The translations under genes were made by a program, and so were the position numbers. The notes below the pieces were generated by a model. The model had not been told where the DNA came from. It saw only the letters and a list, made by a program, of their open reading frames with translations, and did not search any database. DNA of 27,500 nt from Priapulus caudatus. Taxonomy: Eukaryota > Priapulida > Priapulimorpha > Priapulimorphida > Priapulidae. The stretch lies in NCBI RefSeq assembly GCF_000485595.1, contig NW_014578022.1:37425-64924 (forward strand). The letters run 5' to 3'. This document shows, piece by piece, positions 11,086 through 21,362 of the stretch (positions are counted from its first letter, which is position 1; each line of letters opens with the position of its first letter).

Positions 11086-11813
11086 ATAATAGGGAGCTGC
11101 AATTTTTAGAACCATTACAAACGAGGGAAATGTTGGATTATATATCGTATCAATCTAATATAAAGCAAAATTTAATTAATTATAGAAAATATTAATTATA
11201 CATGAAGCATAAATACAGGTTCTCATTTTACTGAGGCGGATATTGATAGTTTACATCTATGTGAGCCATAGGATGTAAGACAAACCAAAACTAGGTAACG
11301 CGTACGACTGGTTTATCGCATGTGTATAACGATTAAATTTGAATTATGTATGAGTGTTGAATGCGAGGCGTCAGGTAACAGCCATGATAACTATATTTCT
11401 AAAGACTGTTGGCGCCGTACGTCGTCTCTCCGAGAACACCGTCACCAACGACGCCAGCAGCGTGTAGAAATCCATCCGTAATAGGAAGCCAGTGAACGTC
11501 AGGACGCCGTCGTTACGTTGAGAAGGGAGAGTGGAGTCAGACAGGCAGTCACGTACACACGCAATCGTGCGAGCAGGCATACGGTCGGGTAAGCAAATTG
11601 TTTAACTTCCACTCATGTTTTATGATATATTACATATATTATATTATTATAATAATTTACAATTGTTATTGTTATGAATGAATAAATAAATAAATATATT
11701 TATATCGCCATACTATGATTCCATATGGTGATGTTGATATTTTTATTCTAGATGTATCTTGTCACACGGCACAGGTGTCTGACATGCTAATACCAGCCGT
11801 ATCGCAGGTCACC
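11086..11813. other. AT-rich region upstream of gene 2
   Basis: Probable 5' flank and/or 5' UTR of gene 2. A TTTTATTCTAG at about 11744-11754 could be a 5' UTR splice acceptor, and TATATTTATATC near 11694-11705 is TATA-like but sits in generally AT-rich sequence. No upstream exon is demonstrated. The 69-codon minus-strand frame at 11371-11580 is not supported as a gene. Confidence 0.35.
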
Positions 11814-11874
11814 ATGTGGAAGCACATTGTCATCACGTTCGCCATAGCAGCAATACTACACTGCCACCAGATCG
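11814..11874 (+). CDS. Gene 2 exon 1: signal-peptide exon
   Basis: The start codon at 11814 has the strong context GTCACCATGT. It opens a 20-residue segment MWKHIVITFAIAAILHCHQI with a basic start and a hydrophobic core at residues 5-15, a typical secretory signal peptide. The exon ends at a GTAAAT donor (11875) in phase 1, the phase needed by the lectin exon at 20672. The joined codon gives Glu, followed by Cys. The same frame is open upstream to ATG codons at 11784 and 11715, but those would bury the signal peptide and have weaker contexts. The alternative is a chance hydrophobic frame, since 61 bp is short. Confidence 0.6.
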
Positions 11875-12216
11875 GTAAATATATATCCAAATTTATATTA
11901 CTAGTAAAATTGGGCATGCACTCACAAATCGCTAAAATTGGTCCATTTCGAAAGCTTCTGTTTGATAAAACACATACAACCAAAATCCGACGTTCTTGGT
12001 GTTTTAGTTTTAGCCGTGAACTTTCTTTAGCAACCCGCTCATATTCGCTACGACATCCTACTATGATTCTAAACGTACAAATTTCCGAAAAAAAACCTAA
12101 ATAGCACGCTACTGTATTCTCGCTGTTATATCATATTATTCTATTATATCCATCATAGGCCTACTCATCTATTATATAATCTATATAAGCGATATTATCT
12201 TTATATATTATCAGGA

Positions 12217-12261
12217 GCGTATAATGACAAATACGCTGTCATTATACGCATTATAATGACA
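12217..12261. repeat. Two overlapping mutually exclusive hairpins
   Basis: GCGTATAATGACA (12217-12229) is the perfect complement of TGTCATTATACGC (12237-12249), with a 7-base loop. The left half of that second arm, TGTCATTATA (12237-12246), also pairs perfectly with TATAATGACA (12252-12261). The middle arm can therefore pair either left or right. Confidence 0.8.
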
Positions 12262-12611
12262 CTAGCTATTACCCGTCCTCCAGACGGGTTTGAGTGGGGT
12301 CTGATTTGAGGATGGCGGTTTAACCATTTATCTCTCACTTTTAGTTGAATGTATTTACAGTAAACGAAAAATACTGATATTTAGACTCGAGTCATATATC
12401 AATATTTTACCTTAAAATTACCTACAATTTTTCAAAAAAAAGGGAAATGGGGTAATTTCATAGTACAATTTCACTTATTTAGATATTATTTTTGAAAAAA
12501 TCATTCTGGTTAGGAGCATCATTAATAAGTCAAATTCTTAAAAAAAAGCAAAATGAATTGAGTAGTTTTGAAGATCTATTTTCTTGAAAGTCAGTGGACG
12601 GCGGCGGGCAG

Positions 12612-12680
12612 GGTTACACCTCCCGTTGTCAAATATTTGCACACACACGCGCGCACGCACGCACACACCGCATTCACACA
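12612..12680 (+). repeat. Duplicated segment leading into CA repeat, copy 1
   Basis: GGTTACACCTCCCGTTGTC followed by AAATATTTGCACACACACGC and GCAC units, ending at an ATTCACACAC word. The same order is found at 12950-13013 with few changes. Confidence 0.8.
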
Positions 12681-12713
12681 CACACACACACACACAAGCG
12701 CGCACCCACATAC

Positions 12714-12745
<32 letters not shown>

Positions 12746-12763
12746 GCACATGCACACGCACAC
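12640..12763. repeat. (CA)n/(CACG)n microsatellite
   Basis: ACAC units mixed with CGCA and CATG words. The His/Thr-rich frames over it are artefacts. Confidence 0.93.
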
Positions 12764-12949
12764 TTATTATACCTTTAATCTACATTTAGTATAGCTATAT
12801 TATCATTAAAACCCGTGAGAAAACACATTAATAGTTTAACACAATTTCAAAAGGTTATGGTATATATAGTGTGGTGTGTGTGTGCTCTTAGACAATCGAA
12901 ACGGCGTCTAAAATTGTCAGAGCATTGGGAGCCGTGTAAGCGCGTGCAC

Positions 12950-13013
12950 GGTTACACCTCCCGTTGTCAAATGTTTGCACACACGCGCGCACGCACGCAC
13001 CGTATTCACACAC
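12950..13013 (+). repeat. Duplicated segment leading into CA repeat, copy 2
   Basis: Second copy of the 12612-12680 unit, 338 bp downstream in direct orientation. It shares GGTTACACCTCCCGTTGTC and the adjoining CA/GCAC tract. Confidence 0.8.
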
Positions 13014-13287
13014 ATACGGGCATGCTCACGCACAATGACACGCGCACCCACGCACACACATACCACATTTACAGACACACGGGCGCGCACACACATATAC
13101 GCACACACATACCACATTTACAGACACACGGGCGCGCAACACATATACGCACACGCCAACACGCACACGCCACAAGCACACGCACGCAAGCACGCCACCC
13201 GCGCACACACACACACACACACATTACACACACACACACACAGCACACACACACACACCACAACACACACACACACACAACACTACA
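12978..13287. repeat. CA-rich microsatellite containing a 49-bp tandem duplication
   Basis: Mixed CA, CGCA and CAT units. Positions 13054-13102 and 13103-13150 are a near-identical 49/48-bp tandem pair, each containing CCACATTTACAGACACACGG. The rest is simple CA repeat. Confidence 0.9.
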
Positions 13288-14140
13288 ACGTGTAGCCGTT
13301 CTCTCGTTTGGGTTTCTCTTACATCTTCCGCCTCAAAAACAGCTGTGCGCTTCGGCAGTGACTTAGTTGATTTATACACCGCGCAGCCGCAATGACCTTT
13401 GTGTGGGCGTGTGTGCGCAATGCGGACTTTGGCGATCTTTATAAAATTTGGTGCGGGTTTCCCGATGAATGCCGAAGTTTCTTTCGGGCCACATAACTTT
13501 TAAGAAAAATTGCCTCAAAACAGTCACTTTACGTCGAAAAATCGCTGTTCTACACGTTGCGGGAATGTATTCGGGTGAGAATACGTGGCACGGTTTCGAG
13601 GAGATACGGAAAACGACACCGTCGGAGCTATTCTCTACTATTATATAGTAGATTATTTGTCATTATACGCTTCTGATATTATATATATATATATATATAT
13701 CTGTAACTATTACATGAACGAGTGTGAGTCCATAGAAACGCATCATGCGCCATCAAATGATAGGTGCTGCTCTTCACGTCTCGCTCTATGAAGACTGCTT
13801 GGTGATTAGAGTCCAAGAAATCTGAGCTAAAAGGTTACGAGTAGCAGCAATATACGTTTGTTTTGACTAAACACTAGCTGCTTGCACTCAAAGTAGGTAA
13901 AATTCTTGATCGTATGCCATGACGCGCTAAGCAGTGTTGCCTAAACATTCCTGTAGTCACTTATTACCAGACAACGATATTACCGTCTGCCCTAGTTTAT
14001 CGTTAATGAATTTTCTCGAATCCGTATTTTGCGCTTTATACGTATGATTTTGACCACGTGTGCGTAACATTTTTTATTGCGTTCTCTTATTGATTTGCAT
14101 GCAACACATACACACACGAGCGCACGCGCGAGTAAATACA
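13288..14140. other. Unique intronic sequence with a short (TA)n
   Basis: No exon is supported. A (TA)n run lies at 13680-13700. A short CA/CG-rich patch at 14105-14131 precedes the TATG array. Confidence 0.45.
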
Positions 14141-14145
14141 ATGTG

Positions 14146-14176
<31 letters not shown>

Positions 14177-14235
14177 TGTATGTATGTATGTATTGTATTA
14201 TGTATGTATTATGTATGTATGTATGTAGTGTACTG

Positions 14236-14266
<31 letters not shown>

Positions 14267-14873
14267 TGATATTGTATGTATGTTTTATGTATCGTATGTA
14301 GTGTATGTATCGAATGTATGTATGTATGTATGTATGTATGTATGTACTGTATGTATGTATGATATGTATTACTGTACTTATGTATGTATGTATGTATGTA
14401 TGTATGTAGTATGTAATGTAGTACTGTAGGTAATGTATGTATGTATGATATGTATGTATGTATGTATGATATTGTATGTATGTATGTATGTAGTGTATGT
14501 AGGTATGTATGTAATGTATGCTATGTATGTATGTATGTATGGCTATGATATGTAATGTATGTATGTATGTATGTATGTATGTATTTATTGTATGTATGTA
14601 TCTGTCTGTATCGTATGTATGTATGTATGCTATTGTATGTATTATGTATGTATGTATGTATGTATGGAGTATTGTATGTATGTATGTGATGTATGTACTG
14701 TATGATATTGTATGTAGTGTATGTATGTATGTATGTATTGTATGTATGTATGTATGTATGTATGTAGGATATGTATGTATGTGTATGTATGTATGTAATG
14801 TTATGTATGTACTGTAGGATATTGTATGTATGTTGTATGTATGTATGTATGTATGTAATGTAGTGTAGGTATG

Positions 14874-14905
<32 letters not shown>

Positions 14906-14912
14906 GTGTATC

Positions 14913-14943
<31 letters not shown>

Positions 14944-15314
14944 TGTATGTATGTTATGTATGTTATGGTATGTATGTATGTTGTAGTATGTATGTATGTA
15001 TGTTTGTAATGTATGTATGTATGTATGTATGTATGTATGTATGTAGGTATGTATGTATGTTATGTATGTATGTGATGTTGTGTATGTATGTATGTATTAT
15101 GTTGTATGTATGTATGTATGTAGTGTAGTGTAATGTATGTATGTATGTATGTATGTATGTATGTATGTACTGGATGTATGTATGTAATTATGTATGTATT
15201 GTAGTGATATGTAATGTAGTGTATGTATGTTGTATGTAATGTAGGTTAATGTATGTATGTATGTATGTATGTAAATGTATGTATGTATGTATGTATGTAT
15301 GTATGTACTGTATG

Positions 15315-15346
<32 letters not shown>

Positions 15347-16580
15347 TGTACTGTATGTATGAATATGTATGATATGTATGTAATGTATGTGGTAATGTAT
15401 GTATGTATGTATGTATGTAATGGTATGTATGTATGTATGTATCGTATGTAGTATGTATCGATGTATGTAATGTACTGTAGGTATGATATGTATGTATGTA
15501 TGTATGGTATGTATGTTATCGTATGTTACTGTATGTATGTACCTGGACTGCTATCGTCCCTGTATAGTCACTGTCATGTATGTATGTATGTATTGTTATG
15601 TACTGTCATGTATGTAATGTAGTGTCATGTATGTAGGTATGTATGTATGATACTGTACTGCTATGTATGCTCATGTATGTTGTATGTATGCATATGTATG
15701 TATGCTTCAATGTCCTGTATGTATGTATGTATGTATGTATGTATAGTATTGTATGTATGCTATCGCTATTATCGTAATGTATGTACTGTATAGTAATGTA
15801 CTGTCATGTAATCGTATGTATGTACCTGCCTCATGTATGTATGTATGTATGTACTTCAGGTCATGTATGTATGCGTATCGTATGTATGTATGTATGTATG
15901 ATATGGTATGTATGTATGTACTGTCATGTATGCTATGTATGTATCCGCGTCATGTATGTATGTATGATGTATGTATCTGCCTATGTCATGTATGCCTGAT
16001 GTATGTATAGTCCACTCGTATGATACTGTATGTACTGTATCGCTCATGCTACTGCTTTATGTATGGAGTTCACCATCGCCTACGGTATGTATGTATAGTA
16101 TCGTATGCTATAGTACTGTATGTATGGTGTGTGTTTATGTATGTATGTATGTATGTATGTTGATGTATGTATGTATGTATGTATGTATGTATGCTAATGT
16201 ATGTATGTATGTACTGCTTATGTATGTATGTATGTATGTATGTATGTATTGTATGTTATGTAATGTATGTATGTATGTATGTAGGATGTATGTATGTATG
16301 TATGTATGTATGTAGTACTGTATGTAATGTATGTATGTATGTGATGTATGTATGTAATGTACTGTATGATATGTATGTATGTAATGTATGTATGTAGGTT
16401 AATGTATGTATGTCATGTATGTATGTATGTATGTATGCTATGTTATGATATGTATGTATGGTATGTTATGGTATTGTATGTATGTATGTTGTATGTATGT
16501 ATGTAGTGTATGTATGTATGTAGGGTATGTATGTATGTATGTTATGCTATGTATGTATGTATGTATATGTATGTTGTATG
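14141..16580. repeat. Long imperfect GTAT (TATG) microsatellite, left block
   Basis: About 2.4 kb of GTAT units with many single-base slips. The segment from about 15540 to 16110 is more degenerate, with recurrent ACTGTCATGTATG words. Frames reading Met-Tyr-Val-Cys repeats are artefacts of the tetranucleotide. The many small indels could be real divergence or residual long-read error. Confidence 0.95.
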
Positions 16581-16629
16581 GTTAAATTTGGTAATGGTGC
16601 GGGGGGGGGCAGACGAAATACCCCCGCGA

Positions 16630-17280
16630 CGAATCACCCCCCGGACAATGACCGTCCGGACAATTACCCCCGGACAATTACCCCCCATGCCATTTACCCC
16701 CCCATTGCCATTCACCCCGGAATTTACCCCCGGACATTTACCCCCGGACCATTGACCCCCGGAAATCACCCCCCGGACACTTTAGTCCGCTGGGACAATC
16801 CCCCCGGACAAATTACTCCCCCGGAGATTACCCCGGACATTTTACCCCCGGACAATATACCCCCCACGACATTTACCCGCGGACATTTACCCCGGGACAA
16901 TTCCCCCGGACAATTACGCCCCGGACATTTACCCCCCGGACAATTACCCCCGGACATTTCCCCCCGCACATTCTACCCCCCGCACATTTTACCCCGCGCA
17001 CAATTACCCCCCGGAACAATTACCCACCCGGACATCTTACCCCCGGACAATTACCCCCATGCCATTTACCCCCGGACAATTACCCCCCGGACAATTACCC
17101 CCGGACAATTTGACCACCCCCCGGGCATTACCCACGGACAATTACCCCCCGGACATTTACCCCGGACAAATCTACCCCCGGACAGATTAACCCCCCGGAC
17201 ATTTACCTGCCCGCGACATTTACCCCGGACATTTACCCCCCGGACATTTACCCCCCGGACAAGTTACCCCGGAGGCATTT
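16630..17280 (+). repeat. Minisatellite of ~15-16 bp CCGGACAATTACCCC units (left arm)
   Basis: About 40 units alternating between GGACAATTACCCC and GGACATTTACCCC forms, with variable C and G run lengths. It forms the outer domain of the left foldback arm. Open frames (Pro/Thr-rich) are artefacts. Confidence 0.9.
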
Positions 17281-17317
17281 ACTCACTTGGTGTTTTATTC
17301 ATTCATTGTTGACACAG

Positions 17318-18055
17318 TGATACAGGAGGACGTCGAGGAAGAGGCAAGAAGGTGGTGGAGGAGGGGGAGAAGGTGAAGGAAGTTGGGGAGGAGGAGGAGA
17401 GGAGAGAGGAGGTGGAAGAGGAGAAGAGAGCGAGGTGGAGGAGGAGGAGAAGGGGAATGTGGGGAGAACGTGTGTGTGAGGGGAGAGGCGGGAGAAGGAT
17501 GAGGAGGCGAGGGGAAGGAGGTGGAGGAGCGAGGAGAAGGAGAGACGAGAGCGACGAGAGGAGGACGAGGAGGAGGAAGGAGGAGGAGAGGAGAGAGAGG
17601 AGGAGGGGGAGAACCTGGGGAGAAGGTGAGCGGAGAGAGGGGGGAGAAGGTGCGAGGAGGAGGAGGAGGGAAGAGGTAGCGGAGGCCGAGGTGGTGGAGG
17701 GAGGAAGGGAGGAGGTGGTCGAGAGGAGGAGGAGAGGAGGTGGAGGAGGATGGAGGGGGAGGACGTGCGGAGAAGGTGCGTGGAGGCAGGAGGGGCGAGA
17801 AGAAGGAGGAGATGTGGAGAAGAAGGAGGAGGAGGAGCAGGAGGTAGGAGAGGAGCGTGGGAAAGAGGAGGGGGAGAACGTGGGGAGAAGGTGCGGTGGA
17901 GGAGGGAAGGGGAGAAAGTGGGGGAGGAGGAGGAAGAGGGGGGAGAAGGTAGCGGAGGGTCAAGGTGGTGAGGAGGAGGGGAGAATGGTGGTGGGGAGGA
18001 GGAGAGGAGGAGAAGGTAGAGGAGGAGTGAGTGAGGTGGTGGATGGGTAGAGCGA
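17318..18055 (+). repeat. Polypurine (GGAGGA/GAAG) tract, inner left arm
   Basis: About 740 bp, mainly G and A with occasional T or C. It is the reverse complement in character of 18076-18945. It generates long but meaningless Glu/Arg/Gly frames. Confidence 0.9.
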
Positions 18056-18075
18056 GGTTTAGAGGCCCCTCAGCT

Positions 18076-18945
18076 AGGCCTACTCCTCCCCCCCTCCTCT
18101 CTCCTCCTCTCCTCTCCTTCTCCTCCTTCCTCCCTCTCCTTCCTCCTCCACCTCATCTCCTCCCTACCTCCTCCCCCTCTCCCCCTCCTCCCTCTTCTCC
18201 GCCACCTTCTCCCCACGTGCTCCCCCTCCTCCTTTCTCATCTCCTCTCCGTCCTCTCCACCTTCCTCCTTCCTCTCTCTTTCCTCCAACCTCATCTCTCC
18301 TCCTCCTCCCTCACTTCATCCACCGACCACCCTTTCCCCTCCTCACCACCTGGCCCTCCGCCTACCTCCTCCCTTCTCGTTACCTCCCTCCACCTCCTTC
18401 TCCTCTACCTCCTCCTCCTCCGCACCCTCAACCTCCTCTCCTCCTCTCTTCTCCTCCTCCCGCTCCTCACCTTCTCCCTCCTCCTCTACCTTCTCCTTCG
18501 TTCTTCTAACTCCTCCTCTCTTCGTCCTCTTCCTCCAACCTTCTTCCCCCTCCTCTTCCGCCACCTTCCCCCCGTTCTCTCCACCACCTTCCTTCCCCAC
18601 GTTCTCCCCTCCTCCTTCCTCCACCTCCTCTCCTCTCCTCCGGCTCCTCCTTCTCCTCCTCTACCTCCTCTCGCTCCTCTCCTCTTCCTCCTCTTCTCTA
18701 GTCCTCCTCCTCCTCCTCTCTCCTCTCTTCTCGTCCTCAGCCTCCACCTTCTCCCCCTCCTCCTTCTTCCTCCACCTTCTCCCCCACTCTCATCCCTCCA
18801 CCACGTTCTCCCACGTTTTCCCACTCCTCCTCCTCACCTCTCTCCCCTCCTCCACACTCCTTCCTCCTCGCTCCACCACCTCCCCACCTTCTCCCCCTCC
18901 TCCTCCACCACCGTTCTTCCCTTCCTCTCGAACCTCCTGCCCTGA
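18076..18945 (+). repeat. Polypyrimidine (CCTCCT/CTTC) tract, inner right arm
   Basis: About 870 bp, mainly C and T, the complementary partner of the purine arm across an axis near 18060. The 304-codon Pro/Ser/Leu frame over it is an artefact. Confidence 0.9.
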
Positions 18946-18984
18946 CACTGTTCAACAATAAATAATAAACACCAAGTGCAGTAC

Positions 18985-19500
18985 AATGTCCGGTGGGGTA
19001 ATTGTCCGGGGGGGTAATGTCCGGGAATTGTCCGGGGGGGTAGGTACAATGTCAGGGCGGTAATTGTCCGAGTGGGTAAAATGTCCGGGGGGGTAATGTC
19101 CGGGCAGGGTTAATGGCCGGGGGGGTGCATTGTCCGGGTGGGTGAAATGGCATGGGTCGGCAAAGCGGGGGTAAAATGGGCCGGGGGAGGTAATTGTCGG
19201 GGAGGAAATGTCGAGGGGGTAATTGTCGGGGGGTAAATGTCCGGGGGGTAATGTCCGGGGGGTTAAACTGTCAGGCGGGGTGATTGTCGGGGGGTAAATG
19301 TCGGGGGGTAATTGTCCGGGGTAAATGTCCGGAGGGGTAATTGTCCGGGGTAATATGTCCGGGGTAAATGTCGGGGGTAATTGTCGGGGGGTAAATGGCA
19401 TGGGGTCGGTAAATGCGATGGGCGAGGTTAATTGTTCCGCGGGGGGTAATGGGCCGGGGGGTAATTGGTTCGGGGGGTGATTGTCACGGGCGGGTATTTG
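18985..19500 (-). repeat. Minisatellite of GGGGTAATTGTCCGG units (right arm)
   Basis: The reverse-complement orientation of the left minisatellite, alternating GGTAATTGTCCGG and GGTAAATGTCCGG. It forms the outer domain of the right foldback arm. Confidence 0.9.
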
Positions 19501-19512
19501 TGCCTAGGAACC

Positions 19513-20514
19513 GTATGTAGTGTATGTATGTATTGTATATATGTATGTATGTATGTATGTTATGTATGTATTGTATGTATGTGATGGTTATGTATGTATG
19601 TTATGTATGTTATGTTCAATGTATGTATGTAGTATGTATGTATGTATGTTATGTATGTATGTATGTATGTATGTATGTATGTATGTTATGTATGCTAGTA
19701 TGATATGTGATGTATGTATGCTATCGTATGTATGTAATGTATGTATGCTATGTATGATATGTATAGTTATGTAATGTAGTATGTATGTATGTATGTATGT
19801 ATGTATGGTATGTATGTATGCTAGTATGTATGGGATATGTATCGTATGTATTGTATGTATGTATGTATGGTATGATAATGTATGTATGTATGTATGTATA
19901 GTATGTATGTATGTATGTGATGTATGTATGTATGTATGTAATGATATTATGTATGTATGTATGTATGTATGTAATGTAATGATGTATCGTATGTATGTAT
20001 GTATGTATGTATGTAGGTTATGTATGGATGTATTATGATATGTATGTATGTAATGTATGTATCGGTATGATTATGTATGTAGGTATAGTATGTATGTTGG
20101 ATGGATGTACTGTATGTAGGGTATGTATGTATGTATGTATGTATGTACTAGTAATTGTATAGTTTATGGTATGTATGTATGTAGTATGTATGTATGTATG
20201 TAATGTATGTATGTTGTATGTATGTAGTATGTATGTATGTATGTAATGTATGATATGTATGTATGGATGTATGTATGTAGTTATGATGTATGTAATGTAA
20301 TGTATGTATGTATGTACTGTATGTATGTATGTACTGCTGATGTATGGTATGTATGTATGTAATGTTGTATTATTATTGTATGTATGTATGTATGTATGTA
20401 TGTATGTATGTATGTATGTATGTATGTATGTATGTATGTATGTATGTATGTATGTATGTATGTATGTATGTATGTATGAATGTATGTATGTATGTATGTA
20501 TGTATGTATGTATG
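19513..20514. repeat. Imperfect GTAT (TATG) microsatellite, right block
   Basis: About 1 kb of the same GTAT units in the same orientation as 14141-16580. Its last ~140 bp (20379-20514) is almost perfect. Confidence 0.95.
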
Positions 20515-20518
20515 ATTC

Positions 20519-20520
20519 AT

Positions 20521-20602
<82 letters not shown>

Positions 20603-20603
20603 C

Positions 20604-20635
<32 letters not shown>

Positions 20636-20638
20636 CAC
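20519..20638. repeat. (GCAC)n microsatellite
   Basis: About 29 GCAC units with one GCCC variant at about 20602. It ends about 33 bp before the lectin exon, so this intron lacks a long classical pyrimidine tract apart from TATTCCCACAG. Confidence 0.95.
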
Positions 20639-20671
20639 AGCTATTCATAACATGCGGGCCTATTCCCACAG

Positions 20672-21013
20672 AATGTGTTTCTTGGCACGACACGTATATC
20701 TGCGATGCTGTGACGAGCAAAGAAGTGACGTGCAGGCAAGGTCTCATCGAGGACATGATCATTGAAATCGGTCATCTTAGTTATTGGAGCAATCCCGACA
20801 ATTTATATCGGATGGACCGTATGTGTAATGAAATAGACGACAGCTACAGATCAGAGAGTGTCGAGGACTGTACATTTGCTCCGCTACCAGACGCTGAGAT
20901 GGCAGCGCAGCTCAGCGCCTGCATCAACAAGAGTCGCTGTACCGTCAACTACGATCTGGCTTTTCCCAGTAATACCTGCCCGGTCCAGCATGCACACGTC
21001 ATCTGGAAATGTG
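20672..21013 (+). CDS. Gene 2 exon 2: SUEL-type (galactose/rhamnose-binding-like) lectin domain
   Basis: Acceptor TATTCCCACAG (ends 20671), donor GTAAGT at 21014, phase 1 at both ends. The 113 full codons (protein residues 22-134) have a cysteine pattern and spacing like SUEL-type lectin domains found in sea urchin egg lectin, latrophilins and polycystin-like proteins: CVSWHDTYIC at the start, VTC at 39-41, CINKSRCTV in place of the family's CxGKxxC-like motif, then NTCPVQHAHVIWKC at the end. The two motifs usually linked to sugar binding are altered. The YGR-type motif reads LSYWS, and the DPC...GT.KYL-type motif reads NTC...HAHVIW. A domain used for protein contact or adhesion is therefore as likely as a sugar binder. 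A single symmetric 1-1 exon is typical of a shuffled extracellular module. Confidence 0.78.
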
Positions 21014-21362
21014 GTAAGTGTCGATTATGTCAGCTGTTACGTTAGTTATATCGGTTTGTACGTGTTTTTTACAGATTCACGCCAAAGTGTCGACTTTGCG
21101 ACACTACCATACTAAGCAGCATTTTTGTAATCCAATTATCGCAACAATGATTGGCTGAAGTTGGGAAATACACTTATCGCAATCTACACAGGGAATACAG
21201 ATCAAGTATCGCTAAAGTGATATACACTGGACTCAACAAACAGTATAACAGCACCGTATAATTTCTCCGCCTTAGAGCATGGTCCTCTCTCTCTATGTTC
21301 GACGTCGGGCGTGCACTTTACTTACATATTCCTCAACATTTCTCACTGCATTACGTTCCCAG

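Larger units (their letters stand above)
16608..19504. mobile_element. Foldback (long inverted repeat) element, about 2.9 kb
   Basis: The two halves are reverse complements of each other in the same order of parts. Outermost are GCAGACGAAATACCCCCGCG (from 16610) and a matching CGGGCGGGTATTTGTGCC (to 19504). Next come arrays of CCGGACAATTACCCC-like units (16630-17280; complement 18985-19490), each with a CATGCCATTTACC variant near its outer end. A unique segment with CACTTGGTGTTTTATTCATT (17283-17302) has its complement around 18960-18980. Innermost are polypurine and polypyrimidine arms meeting near 18060. No transposase frame is present. The architecture resembles foldback elements such as the sea urchin TU and Drosophila FB families, whose terminal arms are built of short tandem repeats. 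Exact borders and target duplication are not resolved. Confidence 0.75.
11875..20671 (+). other. Gene 2 intron 1 (8.8 kb), filled with repeats
   Basis: GT at 11875 and AG at 20670-20671. It contains a double hairpin, CA-rich duplications, TATG microsatellite, a 2.9-kb foldback element and a GCAC array. The unique portions (11880-12600, 12780-12940, 13300-14140) show no exon with matching phase, but a small additional exon cannot be excluded. Confidence 0.5.

Noticed and set aside
11371-11580. 69-codon minus-strand frame near gene 2
   Set aside because: No domain, and no promoter or splice evidence. GC-richer than its surroundings, but that is not enough to call a gene.
14141-16580. Many Met-Tyr-Val-Cys repeat frames
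   Set aside because: GTAT tetranucleotide read in three frames. Interrupted by slips and without gene context.
16630-17280. Possible CRISPR array
   Set aside because: Units are contiguous 15-16 bp tandem repeats without unique spacers, in a eukaryotic intron.
16527-17312. 261-codon Pro/Thr-rich frame suggestive of a mucin-like protein
   Set aside because: It simply translates the minisatellite arm. Unit length varies by single bases and the frame is not conserved between units.
17352-18050. Long Glu/Arg/Gly-rich plus-strand frame in the polypurine arm
   Set aside because: Produced by GAGG repeats. No domain, no start context, and it is part of a foldback element.
18031-18945. 304-codon Pro/Ser/Leu frame
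   Set aside because: Polypyrimidine composition removes stop codons in this frame. The sequence is the inverted partner of the purine arm.
20304-20671. Frames running from the TATG and GCAC repeats into the lectin exon
   Set aside because: The open frame into the lectin exon is accidental. A proper acceptor at 20671 and a phase-matched signal-peptide exon explain the exon better.
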